In this document: piece after piece, positions 20,477-31,747 of the stretch | How positions within the stretch are numbered: position 1 is the first letter of the stretch | Layout: the number at the start of each line of letters is the position of its first letter | Assembly: GCA_010909165.1 (NCBI GenBank) | Contig: MU008182.1 | Location: forward strand, 868,001 to 932,000 | Origin: Anthoceros angustus | Taxonomy: Eukaryota > Streptophyta > Anthocerotopsida > Anthocerotales > Anthocerotaceae | DNA: 64,000 nt | Direction of reading: 5' to 3' | Notes under the pieces: model-generated | Told to the model about the DNA's origin: nothing | Databases searched by the model: none | What the model saw: the letters and a program-made list of their open reading frames with translations, nothing else | Translations under genes and position numbers: made by a program

Positions 20477-22290
20477 CCCCCTTGATCTAGGAAGGGTGAC
20501 CACTGAAGGTATTGGAGCTAAGCCCAACATCTTGCAATGTTAACAATGCTCAAGGGTAGTGCGTGCCACAGGCTTCGTAAGCCTATCTACACCTTGTTCT
20601 GACGTCGGGACTTATGATAGGAGTAGCTGTTGAGATTCCACCTTCTCCGGCGAATAATGGTAGCGCAATTCAATATTCTCTTAGCGATCATGAAATTGCA
20701 TATCATGAGAAAGTGAGATAGCAGCTTGATTATCACATTTTATCTCAAAAGGCTCGGAGTGAGGGTAACCAAGATCTTGTAGAAGCTGAACAATCCAAGC
20801 GGCTTCTTTGGCATCAACAGTAGCAGCAGTATACTCGGCTTCTGCTGAGCTTAAAGCAAAACAAGCTTGCTTCTTGCTCTTCCAACTATCAGGACCGCCA
20901 GCAAGAGTGAAGACATGCCATGATGTCGATTTTCTGGAGTCCGGATCATCAGCCCAATCTGAGTCTATCCATCCTAAGAGCTTGTCTTGAACACCCTCAC
21001 CACCAGTGTATGTAATTCCTGTAGTCTTTGTCTTTTGAAGATATTGAAGGATGCGCTTTGCAGCCACCCAATGTGGCTTCGTAGGTGAGGCTTGAAATTG
21101 AGCAGTATGATTGCATGCACATGCAACATCATGTTTGGTATTTTGAACTAGATGTTGTATACTTCCTACAATGCCTTTATAGGGCATATCTTTCATTTCT
21201 TCTATTTTCTACAAGAGTGCTTGGGGCACATAGAGGAACGTAGCCTCTCGCCAGTTTGCATGGGGGTGTCGACAGGTTTGCAATTCTGGATCTAATATTT
21301 ATCTAGCATGTCTATAGTATACCTTTCTTGATGAAGACTAATGTTATTTGTATTGATAATAACTTGTACGCAAAGTAGAAACTTGATAATGCCATTGTCA
21401 ATCATGAGGAACTCCTTGCTGAGTTCACTTTTGATCAAATTGAGAAAGCTCATATCGTTGGAACATAGGTCCATATTAGGTCTCTAGAGACCTAGTATGA
21501 GATGAGAGTTTCCCTGTCTTCTTATGAAGACGCTAGAATCTGCATTAGACTTGATGAAACCCTTGCTTAAGAGAAAGATTTGCAATCTCTCATACCATCC
21601 ATGAGGTGACCGTTTTAACCCATATAAGGTCTTGTGGAGTTTGCATACTTTCTGGGCTTCACCAGGTTTGATATAGCCTTTCGGTTGTTGTAGAAAGATT
21701 TCTTCTCAAAGAATGCCATTCAGAAAGGCAGTTTGCACATCCATTTGATGCACATGTAGGTTGTGGATGGCAGAGATAGCAAGCATGATCCGCAAAGAAG
21801 TCAGCTTGACAACGGGGCTGTAAGTGCTTTCCTTTTGATAATCTAAGCCATCCTTTTGGGCAAAACCACGTGCGACAAGTCTGACTTTATACTTGGAAAG
21901 GCTACCATCAGCGTTTTATTTCTTCTTTAGTGGGTACCCATTTGCTGGTCACAATGCTTCTCCCAGGAGGAGGGTCTACGAGAGTTGAAGTTTCATTAGC
22001 AATAAGAGATTTGAGCTCTCGATCCATAGCTACTCGCCACTCCGTGCCTTCTTCATCGTTAAGGGGCTCTCGAATAGCACGAGGATCACTGATGATGGAG
22101 ACCGAGTTGGCTACTAGTCCACATGAGAATTCAAGGTCATCAAAACGTGTACCTGGTACTCCTCTAGTTGCTCTTGTTGATCGTCTCAAACATGGACCAT
22201 TTTGTGCTGCAAGTGGAGGTGTTAGAGGCAAGTCCTCAAGAGTTTGTGCAGCTAGATATCTCAGGATGATAGCTGAACATGACTAGGTAG
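20283..22290 (-). mobile_element. Degenerate Ty1/copia fragment (C) with 3' LTR
   Basis: Read on the minus strand, it holds the segment before RT (21908-22231, ending KSLIANETSTLV...SKWV), decayed RT, and a good RNase H piece (20681-21196: DSDWADDPDSRKSTS, SSAEAEYTAAT, CDNQAA). A polypurine tract (aagggggtg) adjoins a probable 3' LTR. gag, protease, integrase and the 5' LTR are missing. Stops and frame changes show it is dead. Confidence 0.82.
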
Positions 22291-22299
22291 TGCGTGTAC

Positions 22300-23230
22300 C
22301 CCTAAAAGGGTTGTACAAAACACATGCTTATCATGAGGTAGGCCCATGGTCAGGATATCCACTCCCATGTGCTCGGTGGGGCAGTAATGAAGTCGGATCT
22401 TCCCCTCTACGCTTTTCTCACAAACATAGTGGTATTGGAGATCGATATGCTTGGATCAGGAACTAAACTTCGGGTTGCCGGCAAGAGTGAGAGCGGATTG
22501 GTTATCAATCTTGATAATCACAGGCTTCTGCTGCATCATACCAAGTTCATCAAGGAGTCTGATGCGATCCACTACGCGCTTAGTGGCAAGCATTGCAGCC
22601 ATGTACTCGAATTCGGTAGAAGAGAGTGCGATGGCGGTCTGCCACTTGGATCCCCAATCGATAGCGGTATCGCAAAGCATCAAGGCAAATCCTAACGTGG
22701 ATTTCTTGGAGTCCACATCTCCCCCACAATCAGCATCTGTGTAGGCTGAAAGTTGGAGAAAGGAGGCAGAAGCAACATTACCGGCGGATGGGCCATTGTG
22801 CTGGAGCCCGTATGCCATAGTGCCCTTGAGGTAGCCCAAAGTGCGCTTAGGGCCAACCAATGTGCGGGCCCGGGGTTAGCCATCTGTTGAGCAAGCACAT
22901 GAATGGCATGTCCGATATCAGGACGCATGGTTGTGCAGATCCAGTTGATCCGCCCAACTGCTTCTTGATAGGGAATTGTCCCCATATACTTACGCTCCTC
23001 ATCGGTCTGCTTGTCGGTTGATCCGCCCAACTGCTTCTTGATAGGGAATTGTCCCCATATACTTGCGCTCCTCAGCCAGTGCACTTGTCGGTTGATCCAG
23101 CTTCTTGATAGGGAATTGTCCCCATATACTTGCGCTCCTCATCGGTCTGTTTGTCGAGCCATATCTCCTCCCAAAGAATCCGATTGACTTCATTGCTGAA
23201 GCCATTTGGATGCCCTTCATCCTTCCTCTC
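22300..23230 (-). mobile_element. Degenerate Ty1/copia fragment (D), RT-RNase H
   Basis: Minus-strand RNase H (22456-22860: YTDADCGGDVDSKKST, ALSSTEFEYMAA, IDNQSALTLA) and the end of RT (TIPYQEAVGRINWICTTMRPDI). The sequence differs from fragment C, so it is another family. The N-terminal side runs into a local tandem repeat. LTRs were not identified. Confidence 0.82.
22944..23157 (-). repeat. 73-74-bp tandem repeat inside copia D RT
   Basis: Three units start at 22944, 23017 and 23091 (gttgatccgcccaactg; the third is shortened). Each encodes, in changing frames, the conserved RT segment around YMGTIPYQEAVGRI. The expansion broke the reading frame. Confidence 0.88.
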
Positions 23231-23540
23231 GGCCCAGCCTAGCAACAAGGCCACCTGCACTACGCCATCGATGCTTGAAAGTTTTTGAACCGGAACGAGC
23301 CGGCCAGGTCATGCGGGCGGGGACTAGATGCATCTACATCCACCCCTCATCAATGAACCCAAGGATCTGCAAGATAGCAAGTGGATTGGCATCCTACTGG
23401 ACAGCCCAAAACGAGATGATAGCAGCTGCACCTTCGGCTTATTATAGATTTTTTATTTCACGGAAAATAATGATCACCAATAAAAAAATTAGAAAAAATT
23501 AAAAATATCTTTATTTATGTCAAAAAGTGTAGGCCCCTAC

Positions 23541-24140
23541 AATAACGGCACTGGTAAAATAAGGTAGAAAGGTGAAAAGTTGAAAAAAGTAAAAAGCTAA
23601 GTTAGTAGCTGCCCTGTTAAGAAGATGCATGTGTTGCATGCTTCATGCAATCTCTTGTTAGAGAGGAATTGCTACAGCCACAAATGAAGAGCTGCCTAGA
23701 GAGGACTCTTAGTGATTAGTGGTCCGTAAGAATCCCTAGATTTAATGCCTAGTTAAGGTCATGCGGGATATATAAGGGCTAGAGCAAGGGCTTTGAGGAA
23801 CAAGTTACAAGTGGGACTCACTCTTTGAGAGAGCGAGGCAAGTGTCTTGCAAGCCTGTGTTGAGAGGCTGTGGAGAGCTAGCTAGTGAGCTTGTCATGGA
23901 ATCAAGGGCGTGTGAGTTGGGCGTAGATAGCCGATTCCATCGTTGTATTCTTGCAATAAAGAGCAAGACCTCGAGGAGGTGGCTGCGTCGTCGATGGACG
24001 GGCTACTTGGAGCCTAGTCGTGTTGTGAGGTTGAGGCGTTGAGAATCGTGCAAGTCTCTTGTGGAGTGAATTGGCGAGGTCCTAGACTGGGAAGCCAAGA
24101 CTTGTCGCTTCCTTCTTGGGCTGCGGTGAGGGGTGTTACT
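23541..24140 (+). repeat. Gypsy 5' LTR
   Basis: 600 bp, begins AATAACGGCAC (AGTAAC mutated at the second base) and ends GTTACT. It contains a TATA-like atatataagg (about 23769) and an AATAAA-type signal (gcaataaagagc, about 23955). It aligns along its length to 45531-46145 and, inverted, to 46339-46934. Confidence 0.9.
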
Positions 24141-24144
24141 TGAG

Positions 24145-24156
24145 TGGTATCGGGCG
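24145..24156 (+). other. Gypsy primer-binding site
   Basis: TGGTATC follows the LTR after four bases (tgag), matching the 3' end of initiator tRNA-Met. The continuation (gggcg) has diverged from the usual AGAGC. Confidence 0.6.
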
Positions 24157-24360
24157 TAGTCCATTCCTCCGAGTGACTAGAGAGTGCACAAGATGGTCAA
24201 TGAGAAGCGTAAGGAGAGGTCAAGAAGCGCAGCCTCCGCCGATCATCCGCCTCAACCGCAAGATTCATCATCGTCGAACAAGAGGAAGTGAGAGCGCAGC
24301 CCATCTGAGAGAAGTCGAGGACTGAAGAACGGATGGTGGAAGTACTTTATCAAGTTCTTC

Positions 24361-25320
24361 CGTGTGTCTTGGACGATGTAATGACTTCAAGGAAGAAGAC
24401 AAAGCGAGAATCCAGGCCCACACTCAACAAGGCGAAGATCGGAAGAACAACAAGAAATCTTCCGAATTGAGCATCTTCAAAGTGGCTCCAAAATCGAGCA
24501 TGAAGCTAGCCCTACCAGATAAGTATGAGGGAGAAAGAGATGCAAGTCATTGATTCTTGGATCTATTCTATTGAGACTTATCTCGCCTCATCGTGTTGAG
24601 CCGAGTACTACTTTAGTCTTGTTGGCAATTTCTTAAAGGGCTATGCTTTGTCCGGTGGCGGTTATGGTGCTAATGTTGCCCGTGTAGAGCACATACCATC
24701 ACAGACTGGGCATCCTTCAAAGAAGCCCTCAAGAAGCAGTTCCAACCTGCGAATGCTTCGCGTCTAAGTAGACAGCAGCTTGACAATATCAAGCAAACAG
24801 TACTGTACGAGATTATGTAAGTACCTTCAGTGAAGCTGTCATGCACTGCACTACCATGAGTGAAGATGACAAACTGCATCGCTTCATGGCTGGTTTGAAG
24901 GATTGGGCTGTAATTGAGTTGCATAGTCCAACTACATTGGCGAGAGGCCATTACAGCAGATGCCATCCGGATACTTTCCATTCTAGTACATCCAACTCCT
25001 CCAAGATTTCGAGGCGCTGGTGGTGGTATGCCCGGACTAGAGGAAGCTCTAGTAGTGCCGAGGAGGCTAAGGACATCGGCGGAAATGGAATTGCAAGAGG
25101 CAATTCAAGAGGAAATTTCATGAAGAAATCGAGGAGCGCAGAGGTCATGGAGCTCGAGAACAACAGTATGGGTTCTCGAAAAGGAGTATGCTACTCATGT
25201 GGAGAGCCGGGACATTATGCAAATGAATGCCCGAATGCTGAACAAACTCTCAACGTAGCAGAAGGAGATCCACACCAAGACTCGGGATTACGAGTGGCGG
25301 ATCCGAGGATCCCCAAATGA
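24361..25320 (+). pseudogene. Gypsy gag remnant with CCHC knuckle
   Basis: Capsid/nucleocapsid region, broken into several frames (24362-24553, 24841-25320). The KLALPDKYEGERDASH segment is the typical gag start. The C-terminal piece holds a CCHC zinc knuckle (CYSCGEPGHYANEC, 25189-25230). A frame change near 24550 separates the two halves. Confidence 0.82.
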
Positions 25321-25394
25321 CGGATCGGCCACATGTTGCGGCATGTGGTGAGTCTCAGTCTTGAGGGCACTATTCGGAGGCGGGTGGAGAGCTC

Positions 25395-26541
25395 ATGTAC
25401 ATACATGGATGTATAAATGGAGCAGAAGCGAGGATGTTGCTTGACTTAGCAGCAACACATAATTTCATTTCTCCTAGCAAGGCAAGCAAGCTTGGTTTGA
25501 CATGGGCTAGTACATCTGAGCCATGTAGAGTGAAACAAGCTAAAGGAATGCTGCAACACAAAGGTGAATTGCAAGAAGTGCCGTTGCAGATAGGGAATTG
25601 GAATGGAGCAGTGAGCTTCACAGTTGTAGATATGGATGATCATGAAATCATCTTGGGCTTAGAATGGATGAAGGCCAACAAGGTATGTGTGAACGTGGAC
25701 TCACGCACCATACAGATCTTAGGAGATGAAGAGCACAAAGTGAGTTGTGCAGTTCTCAAGCAGAGGCTTGGAGACAACATTGATGATATCATCTCTAAGA
25801 AAAAGCTCAAACGTTGTGTAAAGGATGGAGAGGAACTCTTTTACTTGTCTTGCAAGGACTAGAAGATGGTCTTGAGATGGAGTCTCGAGCGACCAAAGAT
25901 TCCAAGGGAAGTCGTCTTGAATGAGTTCAAGGACTTGATGCCTGATGAGTTGCCTCCTTTACCTCCTAGAAGAATTGTAGATCATGAGATTGATCTCAAG
26001 CCAGGAAGTACACCGCCTTCAAGAGCGCCATATAGATTATCGCAGGATGAGCTACAAGAGCTGAAGAGACAGATGTCTAACCTGCTAGCCAAGGGCTATG
26101 TGAGAATCTCAAAGTCCCCATTTGGTGCGCCAGTGTTGTTCACGCGCAAGAAGAATGGAGGATTGAGATTATGCTTGGATTACAGAGCACTCAATCAGAT
26201 AACAATGAAGAATTCTTATCCTTTGCCAAGGATGGATGACTTGTTTGACAGATTGAGAGGTGCTAAGTATTTCACCAAAATTTGGATCTAATGGCGAGCT
26301 ATTACAGTTCGCATCGCAGAAGGACATGAATACAAGACTGCTTGTCGAACAAGGTATGGATCTTTTGAGTTCCTGGTCATGCCATTTGGACTCACTAATG
26401 CACCAGCCACGTTGCAGACTCTCATGAATACTATATTCAGAGTTCTGTTGGACGAGTGTGTTGTGATCTACTTCGATGACATTTACAGAGTTGGCTGCCG
26501 CCAACGAATGTGCACAAGGTGCGTATGTTTTTGGGATTGGC
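25395..26541 (+). pseudogene. Gypsy protease and reverse transcriptase remnant
   Basis: Protease region (25395-25862) with LDLAATHNFIS where D-S/T-G is expected, so the catalytic motif is altered. RT begins at 25866 ([40 protein letters not shown]), is stopped at 26289 (TAA), and resumes with [13 protein letters not shown] and the catalytic YFDDI at 26470-26484. The frame reaches MFLGLA and is cut at 26541 by the copia A insertion; the next gypsy residues resume at 43559. Confidence 0.88.
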
Positions 26542-26733
26542 AGTTTGAGGTGCTTTGCGGAAGCGTTTGATCAAAGTTTAGTGCTTTACTAATTGATACA
26601 ATTGATTACAAGAGGTGGGCTTTTATAGCCTGTGTCTGAAGAGTTGTACCTCTTCGGTACTAGATACCAAAGGGTATGACCACGCTGGGTTTAGCTAAGG
26701 TAACCATAACCAACGCGGTCTATACTTCTAACT
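26542..26733 (-). repeat. Copia A 3' LTR
   Basis: 192 bp, plus-strand ends AGTTTGAGG...TCTAACT. On the minus strand a purine tract (ctgagagagag) immediately precedes it. It matches 43365-43553 almost throughout. Confidence 0.9.
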
Positions 26734-26923
26734 CTCTCTCTCAGACTAGTTGGGTTATCTAAATCAAAGAACTAATAATTACTTGCCGTTGGAGTATTGT
26801 ATAAGTACTACGGTCTTCAACTAAACTCAACTCACCGATCGTCACCGGTCGCAAGTAAGATTGAAGCAAGCGGTCAACAATAGCTGTCAACTTCAAGTAA
26901 CTGAACGTTCTGAGATAAGATAC

Positions 26924-27115
26924 TGTAAACGTTCTGGATAGAACGGAGACGGCGAGAGCATAAACAAAAATGATTGAATTGATTAATAACAAAAGGGTCT
27001 CGGTGTTTTTATATCTAAACCTAATTTACGAACAGTCACTTATATCAAACGGACACTACCATTAATTAACTTAAGCGAGTATAGATTAACTAATATATAT
27101 CCATATATCCTAACA
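26924..27115 (-). repeat. Copia B 3' LTR
   Basis: 192 bp, TG...CA ends; differs from the 5' LTR by about one base in 193. Confidence 0.93.
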
Positions 27116-27353
27116 CTCCCTCTTAAGCATAACGAGCTTAAGATCGAGCTCTCTCACATCCTACCTGTCCACTGATTCTCTTATGTCTGTGGGTCGTACA
27201 GAAAGTGAAGGCTTGGCGGCGATGGAGGCTGGCGAGCACTTCATCTATCAATGAGAACATAACTCACCTATAAGAGAGCACAGGCTCCCACCCCCTCCCC
27301 ACCACCAGATACGTATTATGCAGTCTGCTACTTGTTGTTGAACATGTAACCTG

Positions 27354-28620
27354 TCAGGTCACATAAGCCAAGCCCTTCCATGTGCTGATAGTGTTTTGTC
27401 TTGACAGGGCCTTGGTGAGCACGTCAGCTGTGTTTTCGTCGGTGTGGACATAATCAACCTTCACAACAGCACGCTCCACCACATCTCGGATGTAGTGATG
27501 CTGTATCTCTATGTGTTTTGTTCGGGCGTGAAACCTGGGGTTAGCAACGAGAGCCAGAGCAGACATATTGTCGCATAACAATGGTGTTGGTTTCAGCTGC
27601 TGCTGGCCCAAGTCTGTAAGGAAAGTCCTTTCCCACTCTGCCTCTTTGGATGCATCTGTCAAACTCTTGTACTCGGCTTCTGTAGATGATAGGGCAATGG
27701 AGGACTGCTTTTTGCAGCTCCAATTGATGGCTGCGTTGGCTAGAAGAAAACAGTATGTGGAGAGGCTTTTCCTACTATCACTGTCAGACGCCCAATCGGC
27801 ATCTGTAAACCCCCTTAAGGTAAGCTGATTTTGTCCACTGCCTTTATAGCAAAGTCCGTAACATTGAGTGCCTTTGAGATAGCGAAAAACTCGTTTGGCA
27901 GTACCCAGTGTGCACGGCCAGGGTTCTCTAAGAACTGTGAGAGTGTGCTCACAGAATACTGTATGTCGGGACGTGTCCAGTTTCCTACAAACAAGAGGCT
28001 GCCAATCGCATGTCGATATGGTACGGTAACCATCTCTCGTTTGTCTGCTTCTGACTGAGGGCATTGTAAACTTGTGAGCTTTACTCCTATGGCTGCGGGC
28101 GTAGTTGCAGGTCGTGCTTGGTCCAGCTTGAACTTTATCAAGATGTCCTGGATGTATTGGTATTGATGTATCATCAAGAGCCCTTCAGACCTCACTCGCA
28201 GCAGTTGGATGCCTAAACAGAATTTAAGTTCTCCGATATCCTTCATGTCATACTTGCTGCTTAACATTTGTTTCACTTCTTCTAATAGCCGATTCTGCGA
28301 CGGATGACATCATCAACATAGAGGCGAGCACAACATAATCTACGCCTCGTGAGCTCAGAACGTTGGCTGTCACCGCACTTTGCTTAAAGGACCGCTAAGG
28401 AGGTAGACATGAATATTCGTACCACACTCGGCCACTTTGCTTGGACCATAGATGGTCTTCAGCAACTTGCACACTTTTGTGGGTGCTTTGTCTTCGTATC
28501 CTTGGGTTGCGTCATATATAGGTCTTCGCCTAAGGCTCCATAAAGGTAAGCCGTGCTTACATCCATCCGATATAATTCAGTTATGCTCTGCCTAAGGCTA
28601 AGATCATTCTAATTGATTGT
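27354..28620 (-). pseudogene. Copia B RT end and RNase H
   Basis: RT between 28280 and 28620 is decayed. 27815-28276 holds the post-catalytic RT (KYDMKDIGELKFCLGIQLLR), and 27354-28064 a nearly complete RNase H (TDADWASDSDSRKSLSTYCF, ALSSTEAEYKSLTDASKEAE, CDNMSALALVANP). It ends before the purine tract. Confidence 0.88.
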
Positions 28621-28624
28621 GATT

Positions 28625-30240
28625 TCACCACAGGGAGAAGGTCTCTTGATAGTCAAGTCCCTCAACTTGTGTGAAACCCCTAGCTACAAGTCTTGCCTTG
28701 TATCTGGCTATCTCTCCTTTATCATTGAGCTTTAGCTTGAATACCCATTTGCACGAAATGGGTTTCCTGTCAGGTGGCAAGTCTACCAATTTCCAGGTAT
28801 GATTCTTGACAAGGCTGTTGAACTCGTCATCAACTGCAAATTTCCATTTATCCTTTTCATGACTAGAGAAAGCTTCTTTCAAGGACTTGGGTTCTAAGTC
28901 AATCGTGGTTGATGCAGCATGGACAGCCTCTGCTATTGATGTTCGAAAATCGATGGATTGGTATCTGGGTTCTTTCCACTCTTCAGGAGGTGGCCTGTGA
29001 CTGCTGGAACGTCTGGGAGCTGGATCATCCTGTGGCAGTGGGTCTGCTGCGGCTTCCGGTTCGTTTTCCACATCCAGGACGTTTAGCATGTCAGGTAGAT
29101 CTCCTTGTGCATCAGCTGCAAGTGCTGCATCATCTTGAGGAAATTGGTCTTGTAAATTATGATCCGGAAGGTTGGCTTCTTCATCAGGATCATGCAAAGT
29201 GCATTAACTGCATCACCGGTGCCTGGTCAGCAGGGTTCTGTATAGGGGCTTGTGGACCAGGTTGTGGATTCACTGGAGCAGGTGCTGGAGTCGGGCCAGC
29301 ATCATCATCCGGGAAGTCAAAGTCAGATGTTTCATGTTCCAAATCACCTCCCTCAGCAGCTGAATTGGCTCCCTCGGATTCCATGTGAGACTGAAAACCC
29401 GGGGTGACAGGCCGTGTTGACTCAATGAAGGTAACGGACCTGGCCAAAACAGCTGTTTGGGAAATAGGATTATATAATTTATAAGCCTTGGATGTTTCAC
29501 TATCGCCCAGGAAAACAAGAGCTTGTGCACGTGGACCTAACTTGCGCCGTTTCTCTTCAGGTATAAGGGCAAAGGCACGGGATCCAAAAACTCGTAAGTG
29601 CAGTAAGCTCGGTTTCCTGTTCCACATAGCTTCGAATGGCGTCTTCAAAGGGACTGAACTAGTGAAGAGGCGGTTGAGCACATAGGTAGCAGCTACAATT
29701 GCCTCTGCCCAGAACTTCTGGGGCAGGCCAGCCCAAAGGAGCATGCTGCGTGTCATGGAGAGAAGAGTCTGATTCTTGCGTTCAGCCACCCCATTCTGTT
29801 GTGGCGTGTAAGGGATGGTCAACTGCCTCTGGACGCCATGCTCATCAAGAAAGGCATCAAAGGCAGCATTCATGAACTCTGTTCCATTGTCAGTCCTTAG
29901 GCATTTAACAGACTGTCCTGTCTGCTTCTGTATAGTCACAAACCAGTCCTGGAACATATCCAGGGTGTCACTCTTCAACCGTAGTGGGTAGGTCCATGTA
30001 TACCTGGAAAAATCGTCTGTGATGCATAGATAGTATTGGGCACCACCCAGGGATGGCACCTGTATCTTTCCCGATATATCTGCGTGTACTAGTTCCAGGA
30101 TAGACTTTGCCCTATACGTGGCCAGATTAGGAAAAGGGTGCTGTTTCTGTTTTGCAATGATACATGCTTCACAGGGAGGAAGAGACTTAAAACAGCGAGG
30201 TAAGGGTTCCTTGTGACAGTCTGTAAGGACATATCAACCA
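28625..30240 (-). pseudogene. Copia B integrase and start of RT
   Basis: Integrase core in one frame (29190-30059): DDFSRYTWTYPLRLK, LRTDNGTEFMNAAF, PYTPQQNGVAERKN, so all three catalytic acids are present. A frame change at about 29190 leads to the pre-RT segment and RT start (CKWVFKLKLNDKGEIARYKA, ARGFTQVEGLDYQETF). Confidence 0.88.
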
Positions 30241-30285
30241 ATTTATGTTGATTTACATGACATAAGCGGGCATGCCACAGGACTG

Positions 30286-31747
30286 CTAATTTACTGCATC
30301 TGTGGATGTTAAGCCCGCAACATCTTGATGTGTATTAATGTCCAACCTGTACAGATCATTTTCTAGGACACCTCTGAAGACGTACAAGGACGGGTCAGAA
30401 TGTCTGAAGAACAAACAGGTGTCTTCTGCAGCTGTCATGCGGTAAATCCTCTGTTGCATTAGCTTACTAAGGGACATGAGATTCTTGGCCATTGACGGTA
30501 CATACAAAACGTCCTGCAAGGTTAAGATGGACCCATCATGAAGACTGAACTTGCAGGTACCTATCCCATGTATCTGCAAACTTGTTTTGTTCTGTTCATC
30601 ACCAAGAAGCACCTTTTCAACAGATTGATGTGTATCAAAACTGAAGAACTGGCTCTTTTCATTGCAGATGTGAGAGGTCGCGCCGGAATCCAAATACCAG
30701 CTCCCCTCCTTGTGCAGAGAACGAGCAAGGCATACAGTCAGTATCTTCACAGGTGGTCTAGTGTCACCTGACTGTTTATCCTTTGTGGTGACGTTCGCAG
30801 CGCTCTTAGTAGCACGTTGTGGTTCACCAGCCTTTTTCTTCTTGCACTCTCGAGCCCAATGACCGGCAATTCCGCACCAGTTACAATTGCCTGGTCTCTT
30901 GGAAGATGACGAGCCGCTGTAAGGTTTGACATGTACTGACAGTCGTGTTTGTTTGGGCTTGTTTTTATGCGGTCGAAAGCCTGCAGCTAACACCTTTTCT
31001 GCTTTGTTCCTAGGCACACCAGCAGAATTCAAGCGAGACTGCTCCTCTTGGTACAAAGCACCAATCACATCTTCGCATGTGATTGTACTTGCAGAACCTC
31101 CAGCAGCTCCACTTGGTTTGACAGGTCCATTCTGAGTTGTAACAAAAGCTTGGTACGACGGAGGCAGACTTGAGAGTAACCTTGCCACAGCCTGTGACTC
31201 AGGTATTTTCTCGCCAGTTAGTGAGGTAATCTGGGCCCGTAACTGACGAAATCGGCTTGTATGTGCCGAAATCTTCTCTCCCTCCTTCATCTTTAATGTA
31301 TACAACTCAGTTTGTATAGCACAAAGACTCATCATGTTTTGGCTTTTGTAAGTTCTTTCTAACTGGTCCCATATCTCATAAGCATATGTCGTGACTCCAC
31401 ATCCGCACGAGATCCACATCCGGGCCATTGATGAGGAGGCGGCGCTATGCCATTGTGTTTGTCCCATTTGGCGATGTCGTCGGTGATGGCTTGTTTGCAC
31501 TGTTGCATCGGTTGGGCTTTGGGTATGTTTTATCCACGATATTCCATACACCTCGAGCCACTAGGATAGTCTTGATGCGAACTCGCCAAAGCGGGATATC
31601 GATTCCGTTAAAGCGATCCTTTTCCTTGAGCTCAGCGGTAAAGCTTGGGTCAGTCATGATTGTATGTTTGGGATTCAGCTGTGGATTGGGTCTGATATTA
31701 AACTGACCAAACTGTTGAGCTAGTGCATCGATTTGTGCCGTGGACAT
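30286..31747 (-). pseudogene. Copia B gag-protease remnant
   Basis: gag begins near 31747 (MSTAQIDALAQQFGQFNI), is frame-broken near 31450, and continues to the CCHC knuckle CNWCGIAGHWAREC (about 30837-30890) and the protease active site WYLDSGATSHI (about 30667-30705), which is intact. It runs on into the GAG-pre-integrase part. Confidence 0.88.
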
